A stretch of DNA of 64,000 nucleotides from Treponema sp. UBA1747 (GTDB lineage Bacteria > Spirochaetota > Spirochaetia > Treponematales > Treponemataceae), in the NCBI GenBank assembly GCA_002315375.1, contig DCHR01000029.1, positions 1 to 64,000 on the forward strand, in the 5' to 3' direction. The number at the start of each line of letters is the position of its first letter. The stretch's first letter is position 1. A program made the position numbers and the translations under genes. Below the pieces are notes generated by a model. It ran no database searches and was not told the DNA's origin. It saw nothing but the letters and a program-made list of their open reading frames with translations. Of the stretch, positions 16,315 to 25,325 are shown piece by piece.

Positions 16315-18126
16315 ATGAATATTAATATTAAGAGAACAATAAAATATGTGTCGGGAACAATTCTGAAAGAGAAACCCTTTCTGTTATTTGTTTACTTTCT
16401 GAAGTTTTTATGTCAGCTTGCAATACTGGTTCAGGTTGTCATTATCCCGAAATTTCTGATTGATGAAATTGTTTTGATTACGCAGAAAACAGATGTGGAA
16501 GTTCATTTGAAAAATGCAGTTTTTTACGTTCTGTTAACTCTGGCAATCAATTTCAGCCGGGATTTAATCAATGCCCTCTGTGACCATTACAAGAGTTATA
16601 CCAATGAATATTTCAATCAGTTCTGCAGGCTTCAGGTTTCGGGAAAATCTCTTTCAATGGATTTTGAAGAAACAGAAAACCCAGAAACTTTGAACAAACT
16701 GAATATGGCTCAGGAAGGAATCGACTGGTATTCAGGCGGAATAATCGGAATCAGTGACCAGTTTTTCACCATGGTTTCTGCTGTTCTTTCCTGTGTAACA
16801 ATTTCCGGGCTTATTATCTGGAAATGTCCGGTGCTTCTGCCGCTTCAGATTATCTGTGTTATTTTGAGCGCAGTAATAAACGGAAAGGCAAATTCCATTG
16901 AGGTAAAATATTTTGATCAGATGGCAAAAGTTAATCGTATGTTCGGTTATTATTTCTGGTCTTTTATTGATCCTAAGTTTGGAAAAGATATTCGTCTTTA
17001 TAATGCAGAAAATCTTCTTATCGATAAGTCAGATAAGTTTAATGATGAAATCTGTGACATGTTTTATTTGCGTTCAGTAGAGCAGCGCAGATGGTGGTAT
17101 CTGAGTACTGGTATTGGTGTTGTAAGAAACATTATCACCAACGGTTACATCTGCTGGAAAGCCATTATGAAAGTTTTTTCAATAGGTGAAATCAGTATGA
17201 TGCTCAGTGCTTTCGGAAACTTTTATCAGAATATCTGGCAGATAATCTGGAGCAGCCAGGAACTGACAAAACGCAGCCATTACTTTGTAAAGTTTCTGGA
17301 CTTCCTGGATCTGCCTGAAACAAAACAGAAGGGGACAGACCCTGTTACTGGAAATAATCATGAAATTGAATTCCGTCATGTTTACTTCAAATACCCTAGA
17401 AGCGAGAATTTTGTCCTGGAAGATGTAAACATTAAAATCAAATCAGGGGAACACCTTTCTGTTGTTGGCTTGAATGGAGCGGGAAAAACTACTTTCATAA
17501 AACTTCTCTGCAGACTATATGATGTGACTGACGGCGAGATTCTTATCGATGGAAAGAACATAAAAGATTACGATGAAGAAGAATACAAAAAACTCTTCAG
17601 TGTAGTTTTCCAGGATTTCAAAATCTTTGCTTTCAGTATCAGGGAAAATATTGCTCTGGCACAAAGTCAGGATTCTTCTGAAGAAAAGGGTCGGGATGAA
17701 AAACTTGAATCCATTCTGAAACAGACAGGTCTCTATGAGGATGTTCAGAAGCTGGAATCCAAAATGGATACGCCGCTTTCAAAACAGTATGAAAAAGGCG
17801 GAATAGAATTCAGCGGGGGACAGCAGCAGAAAACTGCCATAAGCCGTGCTCTATACAGAAACAGTCCTATTGTTATTCTGGATGAACCAACAGCGGCTCT
17901 GGATCCTGTTGCTGAATATGAAATTTACCGCCAGTTCAATACTCTGGTAGGCGGGAAAACTGCCGTGTATATTTCACACCGCTTAAGTTCCTGCAAGTTC
18001 TGCGACAAGATTGCTGTTTTCAGTGAAGGCACAATAAAGGAATACGGAAGTCATGATGAACTTGTAAAGCGAAGCGGCGGTATTTATGCAGAAATGTTTG
18101 CAGAGCAGGCTAAGTATTATGCCTAG
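16315..18126 (+). CDS. ABC exporter subunit 2 (fused permease-ATPase)
   Basis: 603 aa, with the same architecture as its upstream partner: membrane domain about 20-310, Walker A GLNGAGKTT, signature FSGGQQQKTAISRAL, Walker B IVILDEPTAALDP. I start at MNINIKR because GGGGAGCTGAG precedes it; an in-frame upstream codon at 16261 lies inside the previous gene. A GGGGACAGACCCT repeat, read as KGTDPV, sits in the linker between the membrane and ATPase domains (codons near 17329). With the XRE regulator it forms a three-gene drug, peptide or lipid efflux operon. Confidence 0.92.
   Translation: MNINIKRTIKYVSGTILKEKPFLLFVYFLKFLCQLAILVQVVIIPKFLIDEIVLITQKTDVEVHLKNAVFYVLLTLAINFSRDLINALCDHYKSYTNEYFNQFCRLQVSGKSLSMDFEETENPETLNKLNMAQEGIDWYSGGIIGISDQFFTMVSAVLSCVTISGLIIWKCPVLLPLQIICVILSAVINGKANSIEVKYFDQMAKVNRMFGYYFWSFIDPKFGKDIRLYNAENLLIDKSDKFNDEICDMFYLRSVEQRRWWYLSTGIGVVRNIITNGYICWKAIMKVFSIGEISMMLSAFGNFYQNIWQIIWSSQELTKRSHYFVKFLDFLDLPETKQKGTDPVTGNNHEIEFRHVYFKYPRSENFVLEDVNIKIKSGEHLSVVGLNGAGKTTFIKLLCRLYDVTDGEILIDGKNIKDYDEEEYKKLFSVVFQDFKIFAFSIRENIALAQSQDSSEEKGRDEKLESILKQTGLYEDVQKLESKMDTPLSKQYEKGGIEFSGGQQQKTAISRALYRNSPIVILDEPTAALDPVAEYEIYRQFNTLVGGKTAVYISHRLSSCKFCDKIAVFSEGTIKEYGSHDELVKRSGGIYAEMFAEQAKYYA
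17329..17342 (+). repeat. GGGGACAGACCC repeat inside the second ABC gene
   Basis: AAGGGGACAGACCCTG lies in frame as KGTDP in the interdomain linker. Confidence 0.6.
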
Positions 18127-18194
18127 GGAATTTACGGAGAAACTGGAAATATTTTATGGCAGACACCCAAAAATTGTAAAATTCAAATTAAAAT

Positions 18195-18228
18195 TTGCTT
18201 TATGAAAACAATGAGATTATAATATCTC
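18195..18228 (+). promoter_or_regulatory. Promoter of the EAL gene, -10 flanked by an inverted repeat
   Basis: TTGCTT, a 17-base spacer and a perfect TATAAT (18218-18223). The -10 is exactly flanked by GAGAT and ATCTC, so a repressor could cover it. Confidence 0.6.
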
Positions 18229-18250
18229 TATTATCTCCAAGTTGTTTTAG

Positions 18251-20188
18251 ATGAATTATAATTACTTTTATGAAATAGCTGCTGCCATAATATGTCTGGT
18301 TATTTTTTCAGATATATTATACAAGCGGCAGTTTTTCCGAAAGGATGTAAAGTTTTTCATTAATGTTGTGGTCACACAGGGAATCCTTTCAGTCGTTGAT
18401 TTAGTATCTTGCCTTCTCCTTGATAATGCCCAGCGGGTTCCTTACTGGCTCAATATGCTGTTTATTGTGCTTTATTTTGTACTGCAGCCGATCCTTCTGT
18501 ATTGTTTTGTTGCATTTATCTGTTCTTTTCCTGAAATCCAGAAAACCCGGTTCAAGGTATTCAAGGCTGTTGCTGCAGTTATTTTCCTTGCAGATATAAT
18601 CATCGGAATTACTTCAGATTATACAGGCTGGTATTTTGTTTTCCATAAATCAGACCTTGTATATCGGCACGGAATACACAGAGTCCTTGGATATCATTTT
18701 TATTATGCGGCTTGTCTGCTGGTATTAAACTTCCTCATTGAAAACCGTTATTCATTTTTGCGTCGTGAAAGAACGGTTGTGGTATTAGGAGGTTTAATAA
18801 TTGCAGTGTCCGTTCTGGCACAAAGTATTTATCATCTTTCACTTATTACCGGTCTTGGAACCTCCATAGCAATTCTTCTGATTTACATTACTATGGAAAA
18901 TCCCAATTCCTTTATTGACCGTCGAACTGAAATCAGTAATTCAGATGCACTAAGACTTTATGTTAACCGTTGGGAGCCGGATCGGCACAGATACGCAATT
19001 TACACTATTAAACTTTCACATTTTGATACACTGGAAAAATCTTTGGGGTTTGAGAAAGTAAATGAACTTGTCCTCCGAATATCCCGATGGCTCGAAGAGG
19101 ATTTGAAATTCAAGAACCGGATTTTCCGCCTGAGTGAAGACAACCTGGTCCTGGTTGCAAAAGGAACAAAAGAAGATTTTCTACCAAGTGCAGAATTGAT
19201 TGAGGAACAGTTTAAGAAATCATGGATCCTTCGTGGCGGCATACAGGTTCCTGTTGAAATGAAAGCGGTCCTTTGCGAATACCCGACTCATTTTCAGAAT
19301 TTCTCTTCTTTCCTGAACCTGAAAGAATTTTTGATGAAGATTCCGGATAAATCAAATCTTATCCTTGCAGACAATAAAGTGATGGAACGGAAAAAGCGTT
19401 TTAATGATGTTGAAGAAGCTGTTCGTCGTGCCGTTGAAAACGAAACTCTGGATGTTTACTATCAGCCGATATATGATGCAAAGGAAAGAAAAATTAGCGG
19501 ACTTGAAGCATTGGCCCGCCTGACAGACGAGAAGCTTGGATACATTTCTCCTGAAGAATTTATTCCTGTTGCTGAAGCAGACGGTTTGATTATGGAACTT
19601 GGAATTCTTGTAGTAAAAAAAGTCTGCAGGTTTGCTTCAGAAAAACTTCTGAAAATGGAAAATTGTACGGTTAATAAAATCGAAATAAACCTTTCTCCAA
19701 TCCAGCTGCTTCACAGAAAGACAATTCCAACAATTAAAGAAATTGTAACTGAATATAAGATTCCGCCATCTCTTTTGAATTTTGAAATTACTGAGTCTGC
19801 TACAGCAGATTCTCCGGAAGTGGTAATGGAAGCAATGAAAAGTCTGATTGATTTTGGCTGTGACTTTTCTCTGGATGATTATGGAACCGGTTATTCAAAT
19901 ATTTCTTATCTGATTAATTTTGAATTTTCAAAAATAAAATTTGACCGTCAGCTTATTAATTCTTACTTCACGGAAGAATCTGCAAAGAAAATACTTGGTC
20001 ATGAGTTTGAACTTATTTATGATCTGAATAAAGATATTGTTGCTGAAGGAATTGAAAGCGAAGAATACCTTCAGGGATTACTTTTCTTTGCAATCAGATA
20101 TTACCAGGGCTATTATTTTTCAAAAGCACTTCCTGAAGATGAACTTATTGCTTATCTTCAGAACTCGACTCCGGCAGATAATTTTTAA
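18251..20188 (+). CDS. Membrane EAL phosphodiesterase with degenerate GGDEF
   Basis: 645 aa. Seven to eight hydrophobic segments fill residues 1-215 as a sensor. A GGDEF-like domain follows (about 225-380) whose catalytic motif reads RLSEDN, so it cannot make c-di-GMP. The EAL domain (about 395-640) keeps GLEALARL, NLSPIQLL, FEITESAT, DDYGTGYSNISYL and AEGIESEE, so hydrolysis of c-di-GMP is expected. It has its own promoter and no clear Shine-Dalgarno. It ends next to the stop of the convergent AraC gene. Confidence 0.92.
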   Translation: MNYNYFYEIAAAIICLVIFSDILYKRQFFRKDVKFFINVVVTQGILSVVDLVSCLLLDNAQRVPYWLNMLFIVLYFVLQPILLYCFVAFICSFPEIQKTRFKVFKAVAAVIFLADIIIGITSDYTGWYFVFHKSDLVYRHGIHRVLGYHFYYAACLLVLNFLIENRYSFLRRERTVVVLGGLIIAVSVLAQSIYHLSLITGLGTSIAILLIYITMENPNSFIDRRTEISNSDALRLYVNRWEPDRHRYAIYTIKLSHFDTLEKSLGFEKVNELVLRISRWLEEDLKFKNRIFRLSEDNLVLVAKGTKEDFLPSAELIEEQFKKSWILRGGIQVPVEMKAVLCEYPTHFQNFSSFLNLKEFLMKIPDKSNLILADNKVMERKKRFNDVEEAVRRAVENETLDVYYQPIYDAKERKISGLEALARLTDEKLGYISPEEFIPVAEADGLIMELGILVVKKVCRFASEKLLKMENCTVNKIEINLSPIQLLHRKTIPTIKEIVTEYKIPPSLLNFEITESATADSPEVVMEAMKSLIDFGCDFSLDDYGTGYSNISYLINFEFSKIKFDRQLINSYFTEESAKKILGHEFELIYDLNKDIVAEGIESEEYLQGLLFFAIRYYQGYYFSKALPEDELIAYLQNSTPADNF

Positions 20189-20995
20189 TCAGCACATTCC
20201 CCGGAACTGGGTCGGGGATATTCCTTCATTCTTTTTAAAAACAGAACAGAAATAACTGAAATCATCATAGCCAACCTGCTTTGCAATTTCTGAAACAGGA
20301 ATGGAGGGCTTCTGCAGAAGTTCTTTTGCTCTCTGAATTCTTTTTAAGGCAAGATACTGAAATGGTCTCATCTGATAATGCTTTTGAAAAAGCCTGCAAA
20401 GATATTGAGGTGAGACGCCGCAGTTGTCTGACAATTCATCAATTGTAAAATATTTGCAGAAATTCTGGTCGATAAAGGAAATGGCTTTATCAATAGTATC
20501 TTTTTCGTTTTCAGAAAATTCTTTTTCTTTGTTCATGCCTGAGTAAATTTCTGAAATCATTTCAAACAGAATCGAAGAGGCTTCAAATTTCCCTGAAGCG
20601 GTTTCATTTTTCAGAACAGAAAAAATCCGTTTGTAATAGGAATCTAAATTCTGGAGTTTATCTGACGGGAAAATTAAAAAGTCTTTGAGTTCTGCTGTTT
20701 CCATCAGCTTTTCGTCTGCATAAAAAGCAATCCACTGGACTTTCCATTTTTCTTTTAAGGCATAATATTCATGAGGCAGATGAGAAGGAATAAAGTAAAA
20801 ATCCCCGGATTTCACATGGCTTTTCTTGTTTTGTAATACAATTTCGCCTTCTCCGGCAGTGCATAAAAAAAACTGGTGAACATGAAATCCTTCTTTTCTG
20901 ATAATATTGCTCTGGTTTTCTTCAAATCCTATTCCAAAAATATTTACAGGAAGAGGAACTGACAAAGGAGACATGGGATATAAAGAACGGTTCAT
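20189..20995 (-). CDS. AraC-family regulator of the glycan locus
   Basis: 268 aa. An N-terminal cupin-like sugar-binding domain (about 20-100, with HVHQFFLCTAGEGEI and PSHLPHEYYA) and a C-terminal pair of AraC helix-turn-helices (about 170-265: GVSPQYLCRLFQKHY and VSEIAKQVGYDDFSYFCSVFKK). I use the ATG at 20993-20995 because TTGGAGA precedes it; the upstream TTG is a less likely start. It is divergent from the GH5-GH2-GH29 genes, so activating them in response to a sugar is the natural guess. Confidence 0.9.
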   Translation of the reverse strand: MNRSLYPMSPLSVPLPVNIFGIGFEENQSNIIRKEGFHVHQFFLCTAGEGEIVLQNKKSHVKSGDFYFIPSHLPHEYYALKEKWKVQWIAFYADEKLMETAELKDFLIFPSDKLQNLDSYYKRIFSVLKNETASGKFEASSILFEMISEIYSGMNKEKEFSENEKDTIDKAISFIDQNFCKYFTIDELSDNCGVSPQYLCRLFQKHYQMRPFQYLALKRIQRAKELLQKPSIPVSEIAKQVGYDDFSYFCSVFKKNEGISPTQFRGMC

Positions 20996-21041
20996 AAAAA
21001 TCTCCAAGTTTCATATTTTCATAATGAATAATATCTTATGA

Positions 21042-21070
21042 TTGAAGATTTTGCAAAGTATTCCAATAAT
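21042..21070 (+). promoter_or_regulatory. Candidate promoter of the GH5-lacZ-fucosidase genes
   Basis: TTGAAG, a 17-base spacer and AATAAT, about 36 bases before the GH5 start. The leader carries AAGGAG. Confidence 0.5.
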
Positions 21071-21105
21071 GTAATCAGGTATCCAAATAAAAGGAGTCTT
21101 TGATT

Positions 21106-22353
21106 ATGAATAAAATGCTTTTTGCCTGTGCAGTTTGTGCTGTTGTATTGATTGCCGGATGTCAGTCAGGTCCGGAAAATCCTGGCACTGAAAAAAATAA
21201 AGTGTATCCTGTTGAACTTCCTGAAAAACCTCTTTCGGATGTAATTTATGAGGATTCTTTTTCTGCCGTAAAAAATATGAAGGCCGGGGTTAATCTTGGA
21301 AATAATTTTGACTGCGGTTCCTACAGCGAAGACCAGACTGAACCGGGCTGGATTATTAAATGGGGAGACGGAACTCCAAAGGCCTGGGAAACCGCATGGG
21401 GACAGCCTGTCATTACAAAGACTGTAATCAAGGCTATTAAAGCCCAGGGGTTCAATGCTATTCGTCTTCCTGTAACCTGGATTGAACATCTGGACGAAGA
21501 TGATAACATTGCTCCTGAATGGATGGCACGCGTAAAAGAAGTAACAGGCTGGATTCTGGAAGAAGATTTGTATTGTCTTGTAAATACTCATCATGACAGC
21601 GGCTGGGCTAAATGTGATGAAAAACATTTTGAAAAATATAAGGACCGTTATGCAAAACTTTATGAACAGATTGGAAATGAATTCAATGAGTTCGGTGAAA
21701 AGCTGATATTGTGCGGAACCAATGAAATGGTAAATGATGCCTGTGGCGGAGATGCTTCCCGTGAAGCCCTTCTTACAGCCGCAAAGTGGAATCAGCTTTT
21801 TGTAAATGTAATCCGTTCAACAGGCGGAAACAATGCTGGAAGGAATCTTATGGTAGGCGCTTACTGCTGTGCCGGTAATGAGGACAATTTGAAATATCTT
21901 GGTAAACCTCAGGATAATATTGACCGTCACCTGATTCTGGAACTCCACAATTATGCCCCTATGGATTTTACCTGGAGCAAGGAAAGCTGGCTTCCAAACT
22001 GGAAAACAGAATGGCGACCGTACATGGAAACAAATTTAATCCCTGATATTTCACGAATGAAGAAATACTCAGATATCCATGATATGCCTGTCGTTATCGG
22101 GGAATGGGGAACCTTGAGTCGCCGATTCCCGGGAAAAAATGATGACGGCTCTTTGAAATACGAAGCCATTACTGATGAAGAAGGGGCAAAATTTACAGAG
22201 TTCTTTATTTCTGAAACCTACGGAAAATACGGCTTCTGCAGTTTTTACTGGGATACAGCAGAACTCCTTGACCGTAAAACAGGCGAAGTAAAATCTCCTT
22301 TAATGATTGAAGGCATAATGAAAGGATGCGCCAAACTGGAAGCAGGGTTATAA
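21106..22353 (+). CDS. GH5 endo-beta-glucanase-like lipoprotein
   Basis: 415 aa with a lipoprotein signal (lipobox LIAGC, about residue 19). The GH5 barrel has GVNLGNNFDC, FNAIRLPVTWIEHL, VNTHHDSGW, acid/base Glu in CGTNEMVND and nucleophile Glu in VVIGEWGT. The spacing is closest to subfamily GH5_4 (endoglucanase, xyloglucanase, mannanase activities); the activity cannot be decided here. AAGGAG supports the ATG at 21106 over the TTG at 21100. It is anchored in the envelope and cuts polymers before uptake. lacZ starts eight bases downstream. Confidence 0.9.
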   Translation: MNKMLFACAVCAVVLIAGCQSGPENPGTEKNKVYPVELPEKPLSDVIYEDSFSAVKNMKAGVNLGNNFDCGSYSEDQTEPGWIIKWGDGTPKAWETAWGQPVITKTVIKAIKAQGFNAIRLPVTWIEHLDEDDNIAPEWMARVKEVTGWILEEDLYCLVNTHHDSGWAKCDEKHFEKYKDRYAKLYEQIGNEFNEFGEKLILCGTNEMVNDACGGDASREALLTAAKWNQLFVNVIRSTGGNNAGRNLMVGAYCCAGNEDNLKYLGKPQDNIDRHLILELHNYAPMDFTWSKESWLPNWKTEWRPYMETNLIPDISRMKKYSDIHDMPVVIGEWGTLSRRFPGKNDDGSLKYEAITDEEGAKFTEFFISETYGKYGFCSFYWDTAELLDRKTGEVKSPLMIEGIMKGCAKLEAGL

Positions 22354-22354
22354 T
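22349..22354 (+). promoter_or_regulatory. Internal -10 before lacZ, leaderless spacing
   Basis: TATAAT overlaps the GH5 stop codon and lies six bases before the lacZ ATG. There is no recognisable -35. It may allow separate expression of lacZ. Confidence 0.4.
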
Positions 22355-22360
22355 AATACT

Positions 22361-25324
22361 ATGAATTTATATCACGAAGATACAGGTGTTCTTCACCTGA
22401 ATACAGAACCAAACAGAAATTACTATATTCCATTTTCAAAGGGGACAGACCCCTTTGCATGGCGTGAAGAATCAGAAAGATTCCACCTTTTGAACGGTCA
22501 GTGGGATTTCAGATACTTTGCTGATTTCAGGGATTACCTGGAAAATGAAGAAGGTGAATACACAGACAAAATCACTGTGCCTGGAAACTGGCAGCTTCAG
22601 GGTTTTGATCATCCTGACTACGTAAATACCCGTTATCCTATTCCTTATGATCCGCCATTTGTTCCCGATGAAAATCCATGCGGCGTTTATCACAGGACTT
22701 TTGACGTAACCCTTAAAGAGGGGGCAGACTTCCTTCTAAATTTTGAAGGAGTGGACAGCTGTTTCTATCTTTATGTTAATAAAGAATTTGCGGGTTACAG
22801 TCAGGTAAGCCACATGACCCATGAATTCAATATTACAAAATATCTGAAGGACGGCCTGAATGAACTGAAGGTTGTTGTTCTGAAATGGTGCGACGGAACT
22901 TATCTGGAATGTCAGGATAAGTGGCGCATGAGCGGAATCTTCCGTGATGTATTTATTCTGGAAAGACCGGCAGTCCGAATCAGAAGCTATAAAGTTGAAA
23001 CAACCAATGAGGGGGAAGTAAAAGTTTCCATGGATTGCACAGGTTCTCCTGGAACTGTGAAAGCAGAAATCTTCGATGCTGACGGAAACAGCCTTTCTTC
23101 TTCTGAAGTTCAGGTTTCAGAAATCGGGGAAAATGTAATTACATTGAATGTACAGAGTCCTGTTTTATGGAACGCAGAAAACCCTTATTTATATAAGCTG
23201 GTTCTGGAAACAGACCGGGAAGTAATCGGAGAAAAAATCGGTTTCAGAAAAATTGAAATCCTTAATGGAGCAGTTTGCGTAAACGGAACCCCTATAAAAA
23301 TTAAGGGAACAAACCGTCACGAAAGTCATCCGGAAACCGGTTTCTATGTTCCACGGGACTTTGCCCGCATGGAACTGAACCTGATGAAGGAACACAATAT
23401 CAACGCAATCCGGACATCTCATTATCCGCCGGCTCCATGGTTTCTTCAGCTTTGTGATGAAATGGGATTCTATGTAATTGATGAAGCTGACAATGAAGCT
23501 CACGGAAGCGTTGAAGTAAGCCACACTGTTGATAATAACTGGGATTATTCAGGTATCTGTTATCTGGCAAATGAACCTGGTTTTGCAGAACCGATTCTTG
23601 ACCGCATTCAGATGATGGTTGCCCGCGATGTTAACAGACCCTGTGTTATTTTCTGGAGTATGGGAAATGAAGCAGGTTATGCAAAAAGTTTCGAAGCAGC
23701 TGCAAGATGGATAAAGGCCAATGAAAAAAGCCGGCTTGTTCATTACGAAAGCATGCATCACATGGATTGTTTTCCTGAAGCAGAAGATTCTCCTGAAACT
23801 CTGGATGTGGTTTCCCGAATGTATTCATCTCCTGATTGGATTGAAAATGACTTTTTGAAAGATGAAAAAGAAACCCGTCCTTTCATGATGTGCGAATACT
23901 GTCATGCCATGGGAAACGGTCCGGGCGACCTGGAAGATTACTGGCAGCTTATTTATAAGCATGACAGGCTTGCCGGCGGTCTTATCTGGGAATGGTGTGA
24001 TCACGGACTCAAAGTTGGAGAAGATGAAAAGGGAAACTCAAAGTTTGCCTACGGCGGAGATTTCCATGAACTGATACATGACGGAAACTTTGTAATGGAC
24101 GGACTTGTTTATCCAGATAGAACTCCTCACACAGGATTAAAGGAAGCAAAGAATGTTTACCGTCCTTTGCGCTGTGAACTTGCTGATGCAGAAAAAGGTA
24201 TTTTCAAATTTACAAACACAATGGATTTTTCTTCTCTGTCAGAAAAACTTGATGTTGCTTTTGAGCTTACAGAAAACGGTCAGGTAGTTAAAAACAGGGT
24301 AATGAAATTTGATGTTCCTGCAAAAAGTTCAAAGGTAATCCGCCTTCCTGAACTTTCCGGTTTGAGTGGCGAAGAATATCTGGTCCGTTTTGTTTATACA
24401 AGAAAGGATGGAAGTATTGCAGGTTTTGATCAGGTCAGACTTTCAGAAAAAGCCCCAGTTTCTCCGGTTTTCTCTGAAGGAAATGTTTCAGTTTCTGAAA
24501 CTTCCCGGGAAATAAAAATATCCGGAACCGGATTTGATTATATTTTCGACAAGAGACTTGCCCAGTTTACTTCCCTGGTTTTTGACGGAACTGAACTTCT
24601 GGATAAGGCTCTGGAATACAATGCCTTCCGCGCTCCAACAGACAATGACTGTAATGTAAAGCGTGACTGGTATAAATACCATCTGCAGAGTCAGATTACA
24701 AAGGTTTACAGTGTAAGCGTTGATGGAAATACAATCAGAACAGAAACTTCTCTTGGCTGGCTTGTCTATAAAAACACTTTCCGCCTGGTTTCTGAATACA
24801 CAGTTTATGACGATGGTTCTGTCCGCTTCAAGTCAGAAGTAAAGGTAACTGACAAGCGGGAATATCTTCCTCGCTTCGGTCTTCGCTTCTTCCTGAACAA
24901 AAGTTTCGATGACGTAACTTACTACGGTTACGGACCTCACGAAAGCTATGAAGACAAGCACCGTTCAACTTACAAAGGAATCTTCAGTTCAAAAGTTGCC
25001 GACCAGTATGAACCTTATGTCCGTCCTCAGGAAAATGGTTCCCACTATGGTACAAGTTTTGTTTCTGTAGAAAGTGAAAACCTTAAGCTGACAGTAACTT
25101 CTCCGGAAGATTTCAGCTTCAATGTTTCAGAGTACAGTCAGGAAGAGCTATCGGGTAAAGGTCATAACTGGGAACTGGAAAAATCCGGCAGCACCATTTT
25201 GTGTACAGATTATAAAATGAGCGGAGTCGGATCAAACAGCTGCGGTCCATACCTGGCGGAAAAATACCAGTTTAACGAAAAAGAATTTAATCTTGATTTC
25301 ACCATGAAAATTGAAAGGAAATAA
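22361..25324 (+). CDS. lacZ: Beta-galactosidase, GH2
   Basis: 987 aa, LacZ-sized, no signal peptide, cytoplasmic. The sugar-binding, Ig-like, barrel and C-terminal beta-sandwich domains are all present. The acid/base Glu is in FWSMGNEAGYAKSF (about residue 436), the nucleophile Glu in MMCEYCHAMGNGPGD (about 511), and RPTD-type RAPTDNDCN occurs late. It removes terminal beta-galactose. A perfect AAAGGGGACAGACCCCTTT repeat is in frame near the N-terminus (SKGTDPFAW). Only one base separates its stop from the fucosidase ATG. Confidence 0.96.
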   Translation: MNLYHEDTGVLHLNTEPNRNYYIPFSKGTDPFAWREESERFHLLNGQWDFRYFADFRDYLENEEGEYTDKITVPGNWQLQGFDHPDYVNTRYPIPYDPPFVPDENPCGVYHRTFDVTLKEGADFLLNFEGVDSCFYLYVNKEFAGYSQVSHMTHEFNITKYLKDGLNELKVVVLKWCDGTYLECQDKWRMSGIFRDVFILERPAVRIRSYKVETTNEGEVKVSMDCTGSPGTVKAEIFDADGNSLSSSEVQVSEIGENVITLNVQSPVLWNAENPYLYKLVLETDREVIGEKIGFRKIEILNGAVCVNGTPIKIKGTNRHESHPETGFYVPRDFARMELNLMKEHNINAIRTSHYPPAPWFLQLCDEMGFYVIDEADNEAHGSVEVSHTVDNNWDYSGICYLANEPGFAEPILDRIQMMVARDVNRPCVIFWSMGNEAGYAKSFEAAARWIKANEKSRLVHYESMHHMDCFPEAEDSPETLDVVSRMYSSPDWIENDFLKDEKETRPFMMCEYCHAMGNGPGDLEDYWQLIYKHDRLAGGLIWEWCDHGLKVGEDEKGNSKFAYGGDFHELIHDGNFVMDGLVYPDRTPHTGLKEAKNVYRPLRCELADAEKGIFKFTNTMDFSSLSEKLDVAFELTENGQVVKNRVMKFDVPAKSSKVIRLPELSGLSGEEYLVRFVYTRKDGSIAGFDQVRLSEKAPVSPVFSEGNVSVSETSREIKISGTGFDYIFDKRLAQFTSLVFDGTELLDKALEYNAFRAPTDNDCNVKRDWYKYHLQSQITKVYSVSVDGNTIRTETSLGWLVYKNTFRLVSEYTVYDDGSVRFKSEVKVTDKREYLPRFGLRFFLNKSFDDVTYYGYGPHESYEDKHRSTYKGIFSSKVADQYEPYVRPQENGSHYGTSFVSVESENLKLTVTSPEDFSFNVSEYSQEELSGKGHNWELEKSGSTILCTDYKMSGVGSNSCGPYLAEKYQFNEKEFNLDFTMKIERK
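22438..22455 (+). repeat. GGGGACAGACCCC repeat inside lacZ
   Basis: AAAGGGGACAGACCCCTTT encodes KGTDPF between the conserved YYIPF and LLNGQWDFRY blocks, a variable loop in the family. Confidence 0.65.
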
Positions 25325-25325
25325 T

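Noticed and set aside
22720..22735. GAGGGGGCAGACTTCC in lacZ as a further repeat copy
   Set aside because: Only a partial match to GGGGACAGACC and the encoded residues fit ordinary LacZ sequence.
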